Positions 27,605 to 36,098 of a stretch of DNA of 64,000 bases are shown here, one piece after another. The notes under the pieces are model-generated. The model made no database searches and was not told the origin of the DNA. It saw only the letters and a program-made list of their open reading frames with translations. Source of the DNA: an uncultured Corynebacterium sp. (GTDB lineage Bacteria; Actinomycetota; Actinomycetes; Mycobacteriales; Mycobacteriaceae); NCBI RefSeq assembly GCF_946222985.1, contig NZ_CAMIFY010000001.1, forward strand, positions 1-64,000, in the 5' to 3' direction. The first letter of the stretch is position 1. Each line of letters begins with the position of its first letter. The translations under genes and the position numbers were made by a program.

Positions 27605-27711
27605 GGTTCTCCTGAGTCCGCGGAAACTGCTGTCGGCCCCTTAGACGCGCCCCGGCCCCGATCGGTTCCCTCCGATTCCCGGGCCGCCCCTGCCGGGATC
27701 CCCCGTCGTTG

Positions 27712-27717
27712 TATTTT
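27712..27717 (+). promoter_or_regulatory. -10 box of upp, leaderless arrangement
   Basis: TATTTT followed by 7 nt and then the ATG at 27725. Confidence 0.55.
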
Positions 27718-27724
27718 GGGAGCC

Positions 27725-28360
27725 ATGGACATCACCGTCGTGGACCACCCGCTCGCGGCATCGCGCCTGACCATCATGCGCGACGCCCGCACCAATAATT
27801 CGGGCTTCCGGGCCGCCCTCGCCGACCTCGGCGCGATGCTGATCTACGAGGCCAGCCGCGACCTCGACCTCGAGGACTTCGACGTCGAGACGCCGGTGAC
27901 CACCGCGCGCGGGCACCGCCTGCGCAAGCCGCCGATCGTCGTGCCCGTCATCCGCGCCGGACTCGGCATGGTCGACCCGGCGCTGTCGATGATCCCCGAC
28001 GCCCAGGTCGGCTTCATCGGCCTGGCGCGCGACGAGGAAACCCACGAGCCGGTGCCGTACCTCGAGGCGCTGCCGCACGACCTGTCCGGCCAGCCGGTGT
28101 TCCTCGTCGACCCGATGCTCGCCACCGGCGGCTCGCTGCTGCATGCGCTGCGCCTGCTCGTCGATCGCGGCGCCGACGACATCACCGCGGTGTGCATGGT
28201 CTCCGCGCAGGACGGCGTCGACGCGCTGGCGAACTCCGGGCTGCCGGTGCGCCTGGTCACCGCCACCATCGACCCCGAGCTCAACGACGACGCCTACATC
28301 GTCCCCGGCCTCGGCGACGCCGGTGATCGCCTCTACGGCCCGCGCAACATCGAACTGTAG
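27725..28360 (+). CDS. upp: Uracil phosphoribosyltransferase
   Basis: 211 residues. It makes UMP from uracil and PRPP in pyrimidine salvage. Motifs: MRDARTNNSGFRAALADLG, PVIRAGLGMVDPAL, GLARDEETHEP, the PRPP loop FLVDPMLATGGSLLHAL and the C-terminal uracil-binding YIVPGLGDAGDRLYG. I used the ATG at 27725 rather than a TTG nine nt earlier because it is the family start and fits the leaderless -10. Confidence 0.97.
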   Translation: MDITVVDHPLAASRLTIMRDARTNNSGFRAALADLGAMLIYEASRDLDLEDFDVETPVTTARGHRLRKPPIVVPVIRAGLGMVDPALSMIPDAQVGFIGLARDEETHEPVPYLEALPHDLSGQPVFLVDPMLATGGSLLHALRLLVDRGADDITAVCMVSAQDGVDALANSGLPVRLVTATIDPELNDDAYIVPGLGDAGDRLYGPRNIEL

Positions 28361-28429
28361 GTCTCGCGCCGGCGCGCTCCGGCGGGAGTGCTCGGGTGCG
28401 CTCCGGTGGGAGCGCTCGCGCGTCGCGGA

Positions 28430-29035
28430 CTAGCGCTGGCCCCAGACGGTGGCGGCCTGTTCGGCCCTGACCACGTTGTTCTCGGTGATCAGCAGGCCGT
28501 CGGGGCTCATCTGGTACTTCCACGCGCCGTTCTGGGCGACGATGCGATCGCCCTCGTCGACGATGATCGGCGCCTCCAGGGACCCGATGTCGCCGGCGTC
28601 GCCGCGGTAGTACTTCCGGCCGTCGGATGCCCGGCACGCACTGGCGCGGGTGCCGGTTTCCGTGGCGATCACGGCGATCGCCAGGTCGTCGTCGCTGCAT
28701 CGCGCCCGGAAATTGCTCCACCCCTGGGAGTCGACGTCGTCGCGGCCGGTGCCCAGGTCATCGTGGGGCTCGGCCGTCCGCGGCGAGCTCGACGTCGATG
28801 GGCCGGTGCTGCTCGTCGAGCTCGACGACGAGCTCGAGTCGTCCGAGGAAGAATCGCTTTCCGACGTCGCCGGCGCGGGCGGCTGGGCCCCCGGCGGCTC
28901 CGGATCGTCGTCGCCGGAACCGAGGTAGAGCCCGATGGCCACGCCGACGACGAGCATGAGCGCCACGACCACGGCGATGATGGCGAAGATCAACGGGGTC
29001 GAAGACGGGGTCTCGCGGTCGTCGGGGGAGGTCAT
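28430..29035 (-). CDS. Membrane-anchored extracytoplasmic protein, paralogue A
   Basis: 201 residues. One transmembrane helix near the N-terminus (LIFAIIAVVVALMLVVGVAI), then an acidic/Ser-rich linker of about 65 residues containing a long Ser run, then a C-terminal domain of about 105 residues beginning DLGTGRDDVDSQGWSN. Two cysteines (RARCSDDD and RASACRA) could form a disulfide outside the cell. It is similar to the next gene over the whole C-terminal domain. Function unknown. I prefer the ATG at 29035 because both paralogues share an ACAATG-rich -10 region directly before this codon. Confidence 0.75.
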   Translation of the reverse strand: MTSPDDRETPSSTPLIFAIIAVVVALMLVVGVAIGLYLGSGDDDPEPPGAQPPAPATSESDSSSDDSSSSSSSTSSTGPSTSSSPRTAEPHDDLGTGRDDVDSQGWSNFRARCSDDDLAIAVIATETGTRASACRASDGRKYYRGDAGDIGSLEAPIIVDEGDRIVAQNGAWKYQMSPDGLLITENNVVRAEQAATVWGQR

Positions 29036-29041
29036 GACCTC

Positions 29042-29047
29042 ATTGTG
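29042..29047 (-). promoter_or_regulatory. -10-like box of paralogue A
   Basis: CACAAT on the minus strand, 6 nt before the ATG at 29035. The same position in paralogue B reads GACAAT. Both miss the consensus first T. Confidence 0.35.
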
Positions 29048-29126
29048 GCAGCATCGTGGGGCCAATGGGAAGGATGGGGTGGGGGCTTCACCGCGCCCGT
29101 ATCGAGGACTTCGACGGGGCCTGCCG

Positions 29127-29876
29127 TCAGTTCAAATCGATCCGGCCCCACACGTTCGCGAGAGAATTCTCGATGACGCCGTTCTCGTCGCTGATCAACA
29201 GGCCCCCGAAAGACATCTGGTACTTCACCGGACCGTTCTGCGCGACGATGTCCCGCTCCGAGGTGCCCATGATCTCGGCCTCGAGAGATCCGACGTCCGG
29301 GTCATGGCCGCGGTAATACTGGCGGCCACCGGGAGTCTGGCATGCCGCCGCCCGCGCACCGGATTCCGCCTGGATGACCGCGAAGGCCCGGTCGCCCGCA
29401 TGGCAACGGGCCCCGGGGGTGTCCTCCCACCCTCGGGAGTCGATGTCGCTCCGCCCGGTGCCGAGGTCCTCCGGTGTGGTCGACTGCGCGTCGGTGGCGT
29501 CCCGGACGGTCGTCGCGTCCGGCTCCGGCCGAGCTTCCTCCGTGACGGTGACCGTGCCCGGCCCGTCTTCCCCGGGGCTCGCCGTCGTCGGCTGGGCGAC
29601 CGGCGCGACCGGGTCGTCTCCGCCGGCGCCGTTCGCGCCAGAGTCCCGGTTCATCATGACTCCCACCAGCACGCCGATCATCAGCACGAGCACCACCACG
29701 ATCGTGCCGAGGACGGCGATCAGGGCCGTGGAGGGCGTGCCGCGCCCGCCGCCGGGCGCGGCGGCCGCGTACTGCGGCGAGACCGGGTACGCGGGACCGC
29801 CCGAATGCGGGGAGCCGGTGGGATGCGACGAGTCGTCGTAATACGGCCGATCATTGGGGTTGCCCGGGCTGCTCAT
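29127..29876 (-). CDS. Membrane-anchored extracytoplasmic protein, paralogue B
   Basis: 249 residues. A Tyr/Gly/Pro-rich cytoplasmic N-terminus, a transmembrane helix (IAVLGTIVVVLVLMIGVLVG), a Thr/Glu/Pro linker and a C-terminal domain matching paralogue A: DLGTGRSDIDSRGWED, GARCHAGDRAFAVIQAE, ARAAACQTPGGRQYYRG and GSLEAEI. The pairs GWxx..ARC, YYRG, GSLEA, IVAQNG and KYQMS are shared, so the two genes come from a tandem duplication, with divergent linkers. No enzymatic motif is visible; a sensor or adhesin role is only a guess. Confidence 0.75.
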   Translation of the reverse strand: MSSPGNPNDRPYYDDSSHPTGSPHSGGPAYPVSPQYAAAAPGGGRGTPSTALIAVLGTIVVVLVLMIGVLVGVMMNRDSGANGAGGDDPVAPVAQPTTASPGEDGPGTVTVTEEARPEPDATTVRDATDAQSTTPEDLGTGRSDIDSRGWEDTPGARCHAGDRAFAVIQAESGARAAACQTPGGRQYYRGHDPDVGSLEAEIMGTSERDIVAQNGPVKYQMSFGGLLISDENGVIENSLANVWGRIDLN

Positions 29877-29882
29877 GACTCC

Positions 29883-29888
29883 ATTGTC
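29883..29888 (-). promoter_or_regulatory. -10-like box of paralogue B
   Basis: GACAAT on the minus strand, 6 nt before the ATG at 29876, in the same arrangement as paralogue A. Confidence 0.35.
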
Positions 29889-29979
29889 GCAGAGCACGGT
29901 GGTGGAATCGACGGGACGGCCGCGCGGTCGACCCCGTTCCGGTGGGACCCACCCCGCAAAGCCCGGTGCCCGGTGCGCC

Positions 29980-29985
29980 TACACT
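29980..29985 (+). promoter_or_regulatory. -10 box of the M20 gene, leaderless arrangement
   Basis: TACACT followed by 8 nt and then GTG at 29994. Confidence 0.55.
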
Positions 29986-29993
29986 CGGGAACC

Positions 29994-31229
29994 GTGATTG
30001 AGGACTTCATTCGGGAATGGTGGACGCGCAACGAGGGTCAGGTGCTCGCGTGGCGCCGGCACCTGCATGCCCACCCGGAGTTGTCCCACATGGAGCACAA
30101 GACCACGGAGTTCGTCGCCGACAAGTTGCGCGCGGCCGGACTCGAGCCGGTGCTGTTCCCCAACACGGGCCTGATGGTCGACGTCGGGGAGACGGGGGAG
30201 GGGTACTCCGGGGCGGCCGGCGAGCGCACCGGGCGGCTGGCGTTTCGCGGGGACATGGACGCCCTGCCGATCACCGAGTCGACGGACCTGTCCTTCGCCA
30301 GCGTCAACGACGGGGTCATGCACGCCTGCGGCCATGACTTCCACACGATCATCACGTTGGCGACGGCGGTGGCCATGGCGGAGTACCAGCGCGAGCACAA
30401 GCTGCCGGTTCCGCTGCGCTTCATCTTCCAGCCCGCGGAAGAGGTCATGGTCGGCGGTGCGCCCGACGTCATCGAATTCGGCGCCCTCGACGGTGTCGAG
30501 CGGATCTTCGCCGTCCACTGCGAGCCGAAGCTGCGGGTGGGCCACGTCGGCGTGCGCGTCGGAGCGATCACCTCAGCGTCGGACACCCTCGACATTCGCC
30601 TCGAAGGCCCCGGCGGTCATTCGTCGCGCCCGCATCTCACCGCCGACGTCGTCTACGCCCTGGGCAAGCTGGTCACCGACCTGCCGGGGCTGCTCAGCCG
30701 CCGCGTAGATCCCCGCACCGGCACGGTCCTGGTGTTCGGCTCGGTCAACGCGGGCTACGCGGCCAACGCCATCCCGTCCGAGGGGCACCTGCAGGGCACG
30801 ATCCGCACCGCCGACATCAAGACGTGGCGGGCCATCGACCCGTTGCTGCGCGAGCTCATCGCCGAGGTCCTCGCGCCCACCGGCGTGAACCACCGATTGG
30901 AATACGAGCGCGGCGTGCCCCCGGTGCTCAACGACGACTACTGCACCGCGCTGGTCGCCGAGACCGTCCGCCGCGTCGACGAAAACGCCGTCATCGAGGC
31001 TCCCCAGTCCTCCGGCGGCGAGGACTTCGGCTGGTACCTCGAGCACGTCCCCGGCGCCATGGCCCGGTTGGGCTGCTGGTCCGGCCGCGGCGACAAGCAG
31101 GATCTGCACCGCGACGACCTCGTCGTCGACGAGCGTTGCCTCGGCGTCGGCGTGCGTCTCTTCGGCGGCATCGTCGCCCGCTACGAGGACGGCGATCCGG
31201 AGCGTTCGGGCCCCGCCATTCGCGTCTGA
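29994..31229 (+). CDS. M20-family amidohydrolase
   Basis: 411 residues. Zinc-dependent hydrolase of N-acyl or N-aminoacyl amino acids (hippurate hydrolase/AbgB group). Motifs: WRRHLHAHPELSHMEHKT, GDMDALPITE with a metal-binding Asp, MHACGHDFHT, FQPAEEVMVGGA with the catalytic Glu pair, GPGGHSSRPH in the lid domain and GGEDFGWYLEHVPGAMARLG. No signal peptide, so cytoplasmic. The GTG start fits the -10 box; no Shine-Dalgarno is seen. The substrate is unknown. Confidence 0.9.
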   Translation: MIEDFIREWWTRNEGQVLAWRRHLHAHPELSHMEHKTTEFVADKLRAAGLEPVLFPNTGLMVDVGETGEGYSGAAGERTGRLAFRGDMDALPITESTDLSFASVNDGVMHACGHDFHTIITLATAVAMAEYQREHKLPVPLRFIFQPAEEVMVGGAPDVIEFGALDGVERIFAVHCEPKLRVGHVGVRVGAITSASDTLDIRLEGPGGHSSRPHLTADVVYALGKLVTDLPGLLSRRVDPRTGTVLVFGSVNAGYAANAIPSEGHLQGTIRTADIKTWRAIDPLLRELIAEVLAPTGVNHRLEYERGVPPVLNDDYCTALVAETVRRVDENAVIEAPQSSGGEDFGWYLEHVPGAMARLGCWSGRGDKQDLHRDDLVVDERCLGVGVRLFGGIVARYEDGDPERSGPAIRV

Positions 31230-31305
31230 CCGTCGTCGACGGCGCGCCCCGGCACCGCCGCGGGTGCATCCCGGCTCCGTGTCGGGCGGTTGGCGCGACC
31301 TCCAC

Positions 31306-31311
31306 TAGACT
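31306..31311 (+). promoter_or_regulatory. -10 box of lpdA
   Basis: TAGACT with a 34-nt leader that contains GGAGG (31337-31341) before the GTG. Unlike its neighbours, this gene is not leaderless. Confidence 0.5.
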
Positions 31312-31345
31312 GGGCCGAGCACTGCAAGGCGAACATGGAGGACCC

Positions 31346-32755
31346 GTGACCAAGAGGATCGTGATCATCGGCGGAGGCCCCGCCGGCTACGAGGCGGCGC
31401 TGGTCGGCGCGAAGTACGGTGCCGAGGTCACCGTCGTCGAGGACGCGGGGATGGGCGGCTCGTCCGTCTTGTACGACTGCGTGCCGTCGAAGGCGTTCAT
31501 CGCTGCCACGGGCGTCCGCACCGACATGCGCCGCGCCGACGACATGGGGCTGCGCCCCGATTTCTCGTCGCGCAAGATCGACTTCACCGCCGTCAACGAC
31601 CGCGTTCGTCACCTGGCGGAGTCGCAGTCGGACGACGTGCGCGCCCAGATGGAGCGCGAGGGCGTGCGCATGATGCAGGGCCGCGGTCGCCTCGACGACT
31701 ACGAGCCGGGCCGCATCACCCACTACGTCACGGTCGACCTCCTCGAGGGCGGCGAGGAGACCATCGAGTGCGATCTGGTCCTCGTCGCCACGGGCGCGTC
31801 GCCGCGCATCCTCCCGGGCGCCCGCCCGGACGGCGAGCGGATCCTGACGTGGCGCCAGGTCTACGACCTGGAGGAGATGCCCGAGCATCTCGTCGTCGTC
31901 GGTTCCGGCGTCACGGGCGCCGAGTTCGTTTCCTCGTTCACGGAGCTGGGCGTGAAGGTGACCATGGTCGCCTCCCGTGACCGGATCCTGCCGCACGAGG
32001 ACGCCGACGCCGCCGACGCCCTGGAGGGCGTGCTGCTCGAGCTGGGCGTCGACGTCGTCAAGAACGCGCGTTGCGACCTCGTCGAGCGCACCGACGACGG
32101 CGGCGTGCGCGTCGTCACCTCCGACGGCCGCGAGGTTCTCGCCTCGCACGCCCTGATCACCGTCGGTTCGATTCCGAACACCTCGGATCTGGGTCTGGAG
32201 GCCGTCGGCGTGGACATGGCGCCGTCGGGCCACATCAAGGTCGACCGCGTCTCGCGCACCTCGGTGCCGGGCATCTACGCCGCCGGCGACTGCACCGACC
32301 TGTTCCCCCTGGCGTCGGTGGCGGCCATGCAGGGCCGCATCGCGATGTACCACGCGCTGGGCGAGGGCGTGTCGCCGATTCGCCTGCGCACGGTGTCCTC
32401 CGCGGTGTTCACGCGCCCGGAGATCGCCACCGTCGGCGTCTCGCAGGCGCAGATCGAGTCGGGCGAGGTCTCGGCCCGCGTGGAGGTGTTCCCGCTGGCG
32501 GGCAACCCGCGCGCGAAGATGCGTTCGCTGCGCCGCGGTTTCGTCAAGCTGTTCTGCCGCAAGAACTCCGGCATGATTATCGGCGGCGTCGTCGTCGCCC
32601 CGACGGCCTCGGAGTTGATCCTGCCGATCGCGGTGTGCGTGTCCAACCAGCTCACCGTCGCCGACCTGGCCAGCTCCTTCTCGGTGTACCCGTCGCTGTC
32701 GGGTTCGATCACCGAGGCCGCGCGCCAGCTGATGGCGCACGACGACCTGGATTAG
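31346..32755 (+). CDS. lpdA: NAD(P)H:quinone reductase of the flavoprotein disulfide reductase fold
   Basis: 469 residues, closely resembling mycobacterial LpdA (Rv3303c). FAD fold IVIIGGGPAGYEAALVGAKYG, NAD(P) fold HLVVVGSGVTGAEFVSSFTE, and YAAGDCTDLFPLASVAAMQG. The usual redox Cys pair is broken: the segment reads GGSSVLYDCVPSK, so only the second Cys remains, as in Rv3303c, which reduces quinones and has no dihydrolipoamide dehydrogenase activity. The C-terminus SLSGSITEAARQLMAHDDLD is also family-typical. A Rho-independent-like terminator follows directly. Confidence 0.93.
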   Translation: MTKRIVIIGGGPAGYEAALVGAKYGAEVTVVEDAGMGGSSVLYDCVPSKAFIAATGVRTDMRRADDMGLRPDFSSRKIDFTAVNDRVRHLAESQSDDVRAQMEREGVRMMQGRGRLDDYEPGRITHYVTVDLLEGGEETIECDLVLVATGASPRILPGARPDGERILTWRQVYDLEEMPEHLVVVGSGVTGAEFVSSFTELGVKVTMVASRDRILPHEDADAADALEGVLLELGVDVVKNARCDLVERTDDGGVRVVTSDGREVLASHALITVGSIPNTSDLGLEAVGVDMAPSGHIKVDRVSRTSVPGIYAAGDCTDLFPLASVAAMQGRIAMYHALGEGVSPIRLRTVSSAVFTRPEIATVGVSQAQIESGEVSARVEVFPLAGNPRAKMRSLRRGFVKLFCRKNSGMIIGGVVVAPTASELILPIAVCVSNQLTVADLASSFSVYPSLSGSITEAARQLMAHDDLD

Positions 32756-32788
32756 CACGAAGGGGCTCGAGCCCCGAGACAAGGCTGA

Positions 32789-32823
32789 GGCCGCCCGGTT
32801 ACCCGGGCGGCCTTCCCCTTTTC
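32789..32823 (+). terminator. Rho-independent terminator of lpdA
   Basis: A 10-bp stem GGCCGCCCGG/CCGGGCGGCC with loop TTAC (32789-32812), followed by a T-rich tail ttccccttttc. It marks the left border of the low-GC island. Confidence 0.85.
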
Positions 32824-32889
32824 TGTAGTGCGGACAAGTACAAATCCAAAGAGATCTCCACCGGACCTAACCAGGCAGCAGGATTCACG

Positions 32890-32902
32890 CTACCGTCGGT
32901 AG
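32890..32902. promoter_or_regulatory. Palindrome upstream of mcrB
   Basis: CTACCG-T-CGGTAG is a perfect inverted repeat 31 nt before the mcrB ATG and a candidate operator. No clear -35/-10 pair was found around it. Confidence 0.4.
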
Positions 32903-32933
32903 TGGAACTCATCGCTTAGATCAGGGGCTAATC

Positions 32934-34709
32934 ATGCTGGAGTACGGGAACGGCGACGCTATCGAAAAGCTCGGAGCAAGGATCCTCGAGGAGTGTGTCG
33001 TTGAAGGGAAATCGATAATCAACGGCAAGCAGCTGTGGAATAGTGAAAACTTTTCAGGTATGCGGGCCCGTTACGTCGAGAACCCAGATTATTCGAACGA
33101 TTCGTTTGACAAAAAGCTGCAGAAACAACTTGACGGCATGACGTCGGACGAGCGTCAACTGGCGGGTGAACTATACATTCTGGATCTATTAGTTCTGGGT
33201 AACCTTAAACCTCAGACCAAGGTCAGCAAAATTAATGCCGTTCTCGAACGATGTGAACCGCCCCTCGAACTACCTAAGGAGTTGGTCGACGTATTGGAGG
33301 GAGGTGGGGTGCTCAACGGTGGGCAGGGCTATAACTCGACGCGTCATCGACAGTTCGCGTATCTCATCCTATGGGGTGAAGCCTTGGCATCAAAGTCAAT
33401 TGAGCAACGGCGGGAACTGGCATCTAGTGTCGAGGGGGTTGAAGAGCTGGTGTACGGGCTCGTCCTCGACGGGGACACCGAGCCCCAGATCCAGAGGGCT
33501 CTCGCGTATCTCTTCGCACCTTCGAGCTTTGTCCCTATTACTTCGGGTGGCGTCATTGGCCGAATTAATGATTACTTCGGTGAAGTGCTGAATGAAGATG
33601 AAAAAAGCGGGCTCAGGCCTGAACGGCTTGTTGGTCTGATTCTAGACCGAATCCGCAAGGAACGTGGACCTGACTGGGACTTCTTTCTTGATGCCGAGGA
33701 GTGGAAGAAAAAACCGAAACGGCGCCAAGGAGAACCAGTAAGGAGCCAAGATACTTCCGACGGCGAAGATCAATCTTCGATCGCTGGGGACGTGGAGGAG
33801 CCCTTTAGGGGTCTTCCGCAATTCCCGGACGGAAGTGACCGAGATCTACTGGTGGATCGAAGCTGGCTTGAAGAAGTCCGTACCCTGCTCGAGCACCGTA
33901 AACAGATTATTTTTCATGGTCCGCCAGGGACTGGAAAGACGTATCTTGCGCGACGTATTGCTAAGAAGCTTGGCGGGAAAGCTGTGAGTCTCGTCCAATT
34001 TCACCCCGCGTATTCCTATGAGGACTTCTTTGAGGGGTTTAGGCCGGCGAAAGCTGGTGATGGAGCAATACAACTGGACTTAGTATATGGCCCCTTGCGA
34101 AGATTGGCGGAACAGGCGGCCGAGAATCCCGAGCAGCCCCATTTTCTGGTAGTCGACGAAATTAACCGCGGTAACCTAGCGCGCATATTTGGCGAGTTGT
34201 ATTTTCTTCTGGAGTACCGAGATACCCGTGTTGAACTAATGTATAGCCATGAGGAATTTAGCCTGCCGGAAAACTTGTACATAATTGGCACCATGAACAC
34301 TGCAGATCGGTCGATTGCGATGGTCGACGGAGCAATGCGTCGTCGGTTCGCGTTCGTGGAACTGCATCCAGATGAATTGCCGACAAGCGACCTTCTCCGT
34401 CGATGGTGTGCGGAGGAGGGGCGCGCAAACCGAGTGGACTCGAATGTCGTGGCTCTGTGGCAGGAACTCAACCAGAGAATTAGCGAGAAGCCAGGTGGTC
34501 GAGACAGGATGATCGGCCCCTCGTACTTTATGCGCGACAACATCTATTCGAAAGGCGGATTGGAAAGGGTGTGGCGAACGGAGGTTCTTCCCCTGTTGGA
34601 TGAGATGTTCTTTGGTGAGCGAGATAATGTTAGGTCCCAGTTCTCGCTCGAGAGTATCAGGAATGAGGTAGATTCACGGACTGGGCCGCAGGGAACCAAT
34701 GTGACATGA
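32934..34709 (+). CDS. mcrB: McrB-type GTP-dependent restriction ATPase/GTPase subunit
   Basis: 591 residues. The AAA+ module has Walker A GPPGTGKT (329-336), Walker B LVVDEINRGN (Asp408/Glu409) and the McrB signature MNTADRS (454-460), linked in this family to GTP use. An arginine-rich MRRRFAFVELHPD follows. In the known system McrB recognises modified DNA with its N-terminal domain, forms a ring and powers translocation for McrC. Here residues 1-about 290 match no DNA-binding domain I recognise; part is a charged linker (KKKPKRRQGEPVRSQD). The ATG at 32934 has no clear ribosome site. It is translationally coupled to mcrC. Confidence 0.9.
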   Translation: MLEYGNGDAIEKLGARILEECVVEGKSIINGKQLWNSENFSGMRARYVENPDYSNDSFDKKLQKQLDGMTSDERQLAGELYILDLLVLGNLKPQTKVSKINAVLERCEPPLELPKELVDVLEGGGVLNGGQGYNSTRHRQFAYLILWGEALASKSIEQRRELASSVEGVEELVYGLVLDGDTEPQIQRALAYLFAPSSFVPITSGGVIGRINDYFGEVLNEDEKSGLRPERLVGLILDRIRKERGPDWDFFLDAEEWKKKPKRRQGEPVRSQDTSDGEDQSSIAGDVEEPFRGLPQFPDGSDRDLLVDRSWLEEVRTLLEHRKQIIFHGPPGTGKTYLARRIAKKLGGKAVSLVQFHPAYSYEDFFEGFRPAKAGDGAIQLDLVYGPLRRLAEQAAENPEQPHFLVVDEINRGNLARIFGELYFLLEYRDTRVELMYSHEEFSLPENLYIIGTMNTADRSIAMVDGAMRRRFAFVELHPDELPTSDLLRRWCAEEGRANRVDSNVVALWQELNQRISEKPGGRDRMIGPSYFMRDNIYSKGGLERVWRTEVLPLLDEMFFGERDNVRSQFSLESIRNEVDSRTGPQGTNVT

Positions 34710-35965
34710 CTCGACACCTGGTGTTGCAAGAGGCCAAACTTCATGCCGGAGTCGAAATTACGTCGGATGAAGCTCGGTGGCTCATCGATCAAAATCTTGC
34801 CTCGGTCTCCCCATCCCAACAAGAGGGGTGTTTTGATGTAAGAGTAAATAACGTCGTTGGTGTGACTCGCTATGGTCAGCTTCAGGTGACAATCCAGCCT
34901 AAGTTGTTAATCGGCGACGCGATTGATCTCATCGCCTACTCGCAGGGTATTGATGTGTGGCGGGCGGAGAGCGCGGAACTGGGTGCGTCCGGGTTTACTG
35001 TCGTTCTCGCGGGTTTGTACCGTCAGCTTCTCGAAGATGCACTCCGGTACGGGGTAGCGCAAGGCTATCGCAACGTCGATACTAGCGGCCCATTGCTTCG
35101 CGGGCGCATCAGACTTCCTGAACAGTTGGCTCGGCATCATGGTCGGCTCATTCCATTCGAAATGAGTTATGAAGAATTCGGCCCAGACGTCGCAGAAAAC
35201 AGAATTTTACTTGCAGCTCTGCGGAAAGTTCTCGAAGCGCTAGCGGCGGAACGTTCGGATGAGGGGAGTCGGACTCGTCTACATACGAAGCCTGTCCATG
35301 TGTCGCCAGTTCGGAGACATGAACCTCTGGAAGAGGAGATCGAGAAACTGGGGCGGCTCATTCCTCTGTTTCGCGACGTTGGGCCCCTTGACGATGGGAG
35401 CCCCCTTCCTGGTTGGACGCCAACCCGGCTTAATGAGCATTTGATTCCGGCACTGCGGCTTGCGGAACTCGTGCTTGGTCGCGGTGGAGTCGATGCCCAG
35501 CACGGTAATGTCCAAGGCAGCGGACTGGTTATTGAAATGTGGAGAGTATTCGAAGCGGCTGTCGCACGTGCCATGAAGGAGGCTTTCCCTGGCCTTCACG
35601 TGGAAACGCAGTTTTCAAGTCAGATTTCCGATGTCGGAGTCAAGATTCGACCGGATCTGGTTCTTCTTCGCGACGGACATCCGGTCGCGGTGATGGACAC
35701 TAAGTATAAAAGCTTCAGTCGGCAATCGACCCTGTCGCGGGATGATTTGTTTCAAGCAATCTCCTACGCCACCATTTTTGGGCTGCCAGAGGTGACGTTG
35801 CTCTACGCGGATCCGAGCCCGGAAAAGGTCATTCAAGTGCGCACGAACGCCAATAAGGAGGAGATAACGGTGCGTCTTTTGGGTTTGGATGTTACGGGGG
35901 CAGCCGACCGTAAGTTGGTGGAGCGCCTGTCGCTGTCTTTGTGCTTTCTTCGAAGAATCGCGTAA
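34706..35965 (+). CDS. mcrC: McrC-type nuclease subunit of the restriction system
   Basis: 419 residues. The ATG overlaps the mcrB stop (ATGA). The N-terminal part (residues about 45-70, VGVTRYGQLQVTIQPKLLI) is the McrB-contacting region typical of McrC. The C-terminal PD-(D/E)xK nuclease core is IRPDLVLL with Asp317 and VAVMDTKYK with Asp331 and Lys333, intact. It should cut DNA when activated by the McrB ring. The last codons contain a 12-bp palindrome (35946-35957). Confidence 0.92.
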   Translation: MTRHLVLQEAKLHAGVEITSDEARWLIDQNLASVSPSQQEGCFDVRVNNVVGVTRYGQLQVTIQPKLLIGDAIDLIAYSQGIDVWRAESAELGASGFTVVLAGLYRQLLEDALRYGVAQGYRNVDTSGPLLRGRIRLPEQLARHHGRLIPFEMSYEEFGPDVAENRILLAALRKVLEALAAERSDEGSRTRLHTKPVHVSPVRRHEPLEEEIEKLGRLIPLFRDVGPLDDGSPLPGWTPTRLNEHLIPALRLAELVLGRGGVDAQHGNVQGSGLVIEMWRVFEAAVARAMKEAFPGLHVETQFSSQISDVGVKIRPDLVLLRDGHPVAVMDTKYKSFSRQSTLSRDDLFQAISYATIFGLPEVTLLYADPSPEKVIQVRTNANKEEITVRLLGLDVTGAADRKLVERLSLSLCFLRRIA

Positions 35966-36098
35966 TCGAAGAATTTCGAAGCAGTTTGGTGAGCTGTTCT
36001 TCCTATGAAAATGGGTCCCATGAAGGCGAGCGCAGCTGGCCCCCCCCAGCCGAGGTTGCAGGGCGTTGTACCGTGAAATGCCTTGTTCGGCCTCGCCC

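Larger units (their letters stand above)
32824..36075. mobile_element. Low-GC McrBC island
   Basis: About 3.25 kb whose base composition breaks sharply with the surroundings. As a hand count, the 60 bases from 34201 have 23 G+C, while the 60 bases from 52741 have 42. Codons rare elsewhere in the window (TTA, ATA, AGA, AGT, ATT) are frequent. It begins just after the lpdA terminator and ends before mrx1, near a run of eight C (36040-36047). I found no integrase, transposase, inverted terminal repeat or flanking duplication. Confidence 0.75.

Noticed and set aside
31346..32755. lpdA as dihydrolipoamide dehydrogenase of the pyruvate dehydrogenase complex
   Set aside because: The redox Cys pair is broken (GGSSVLYDCVPSK), and the sequence follows the quinone reductase LpdA instead.
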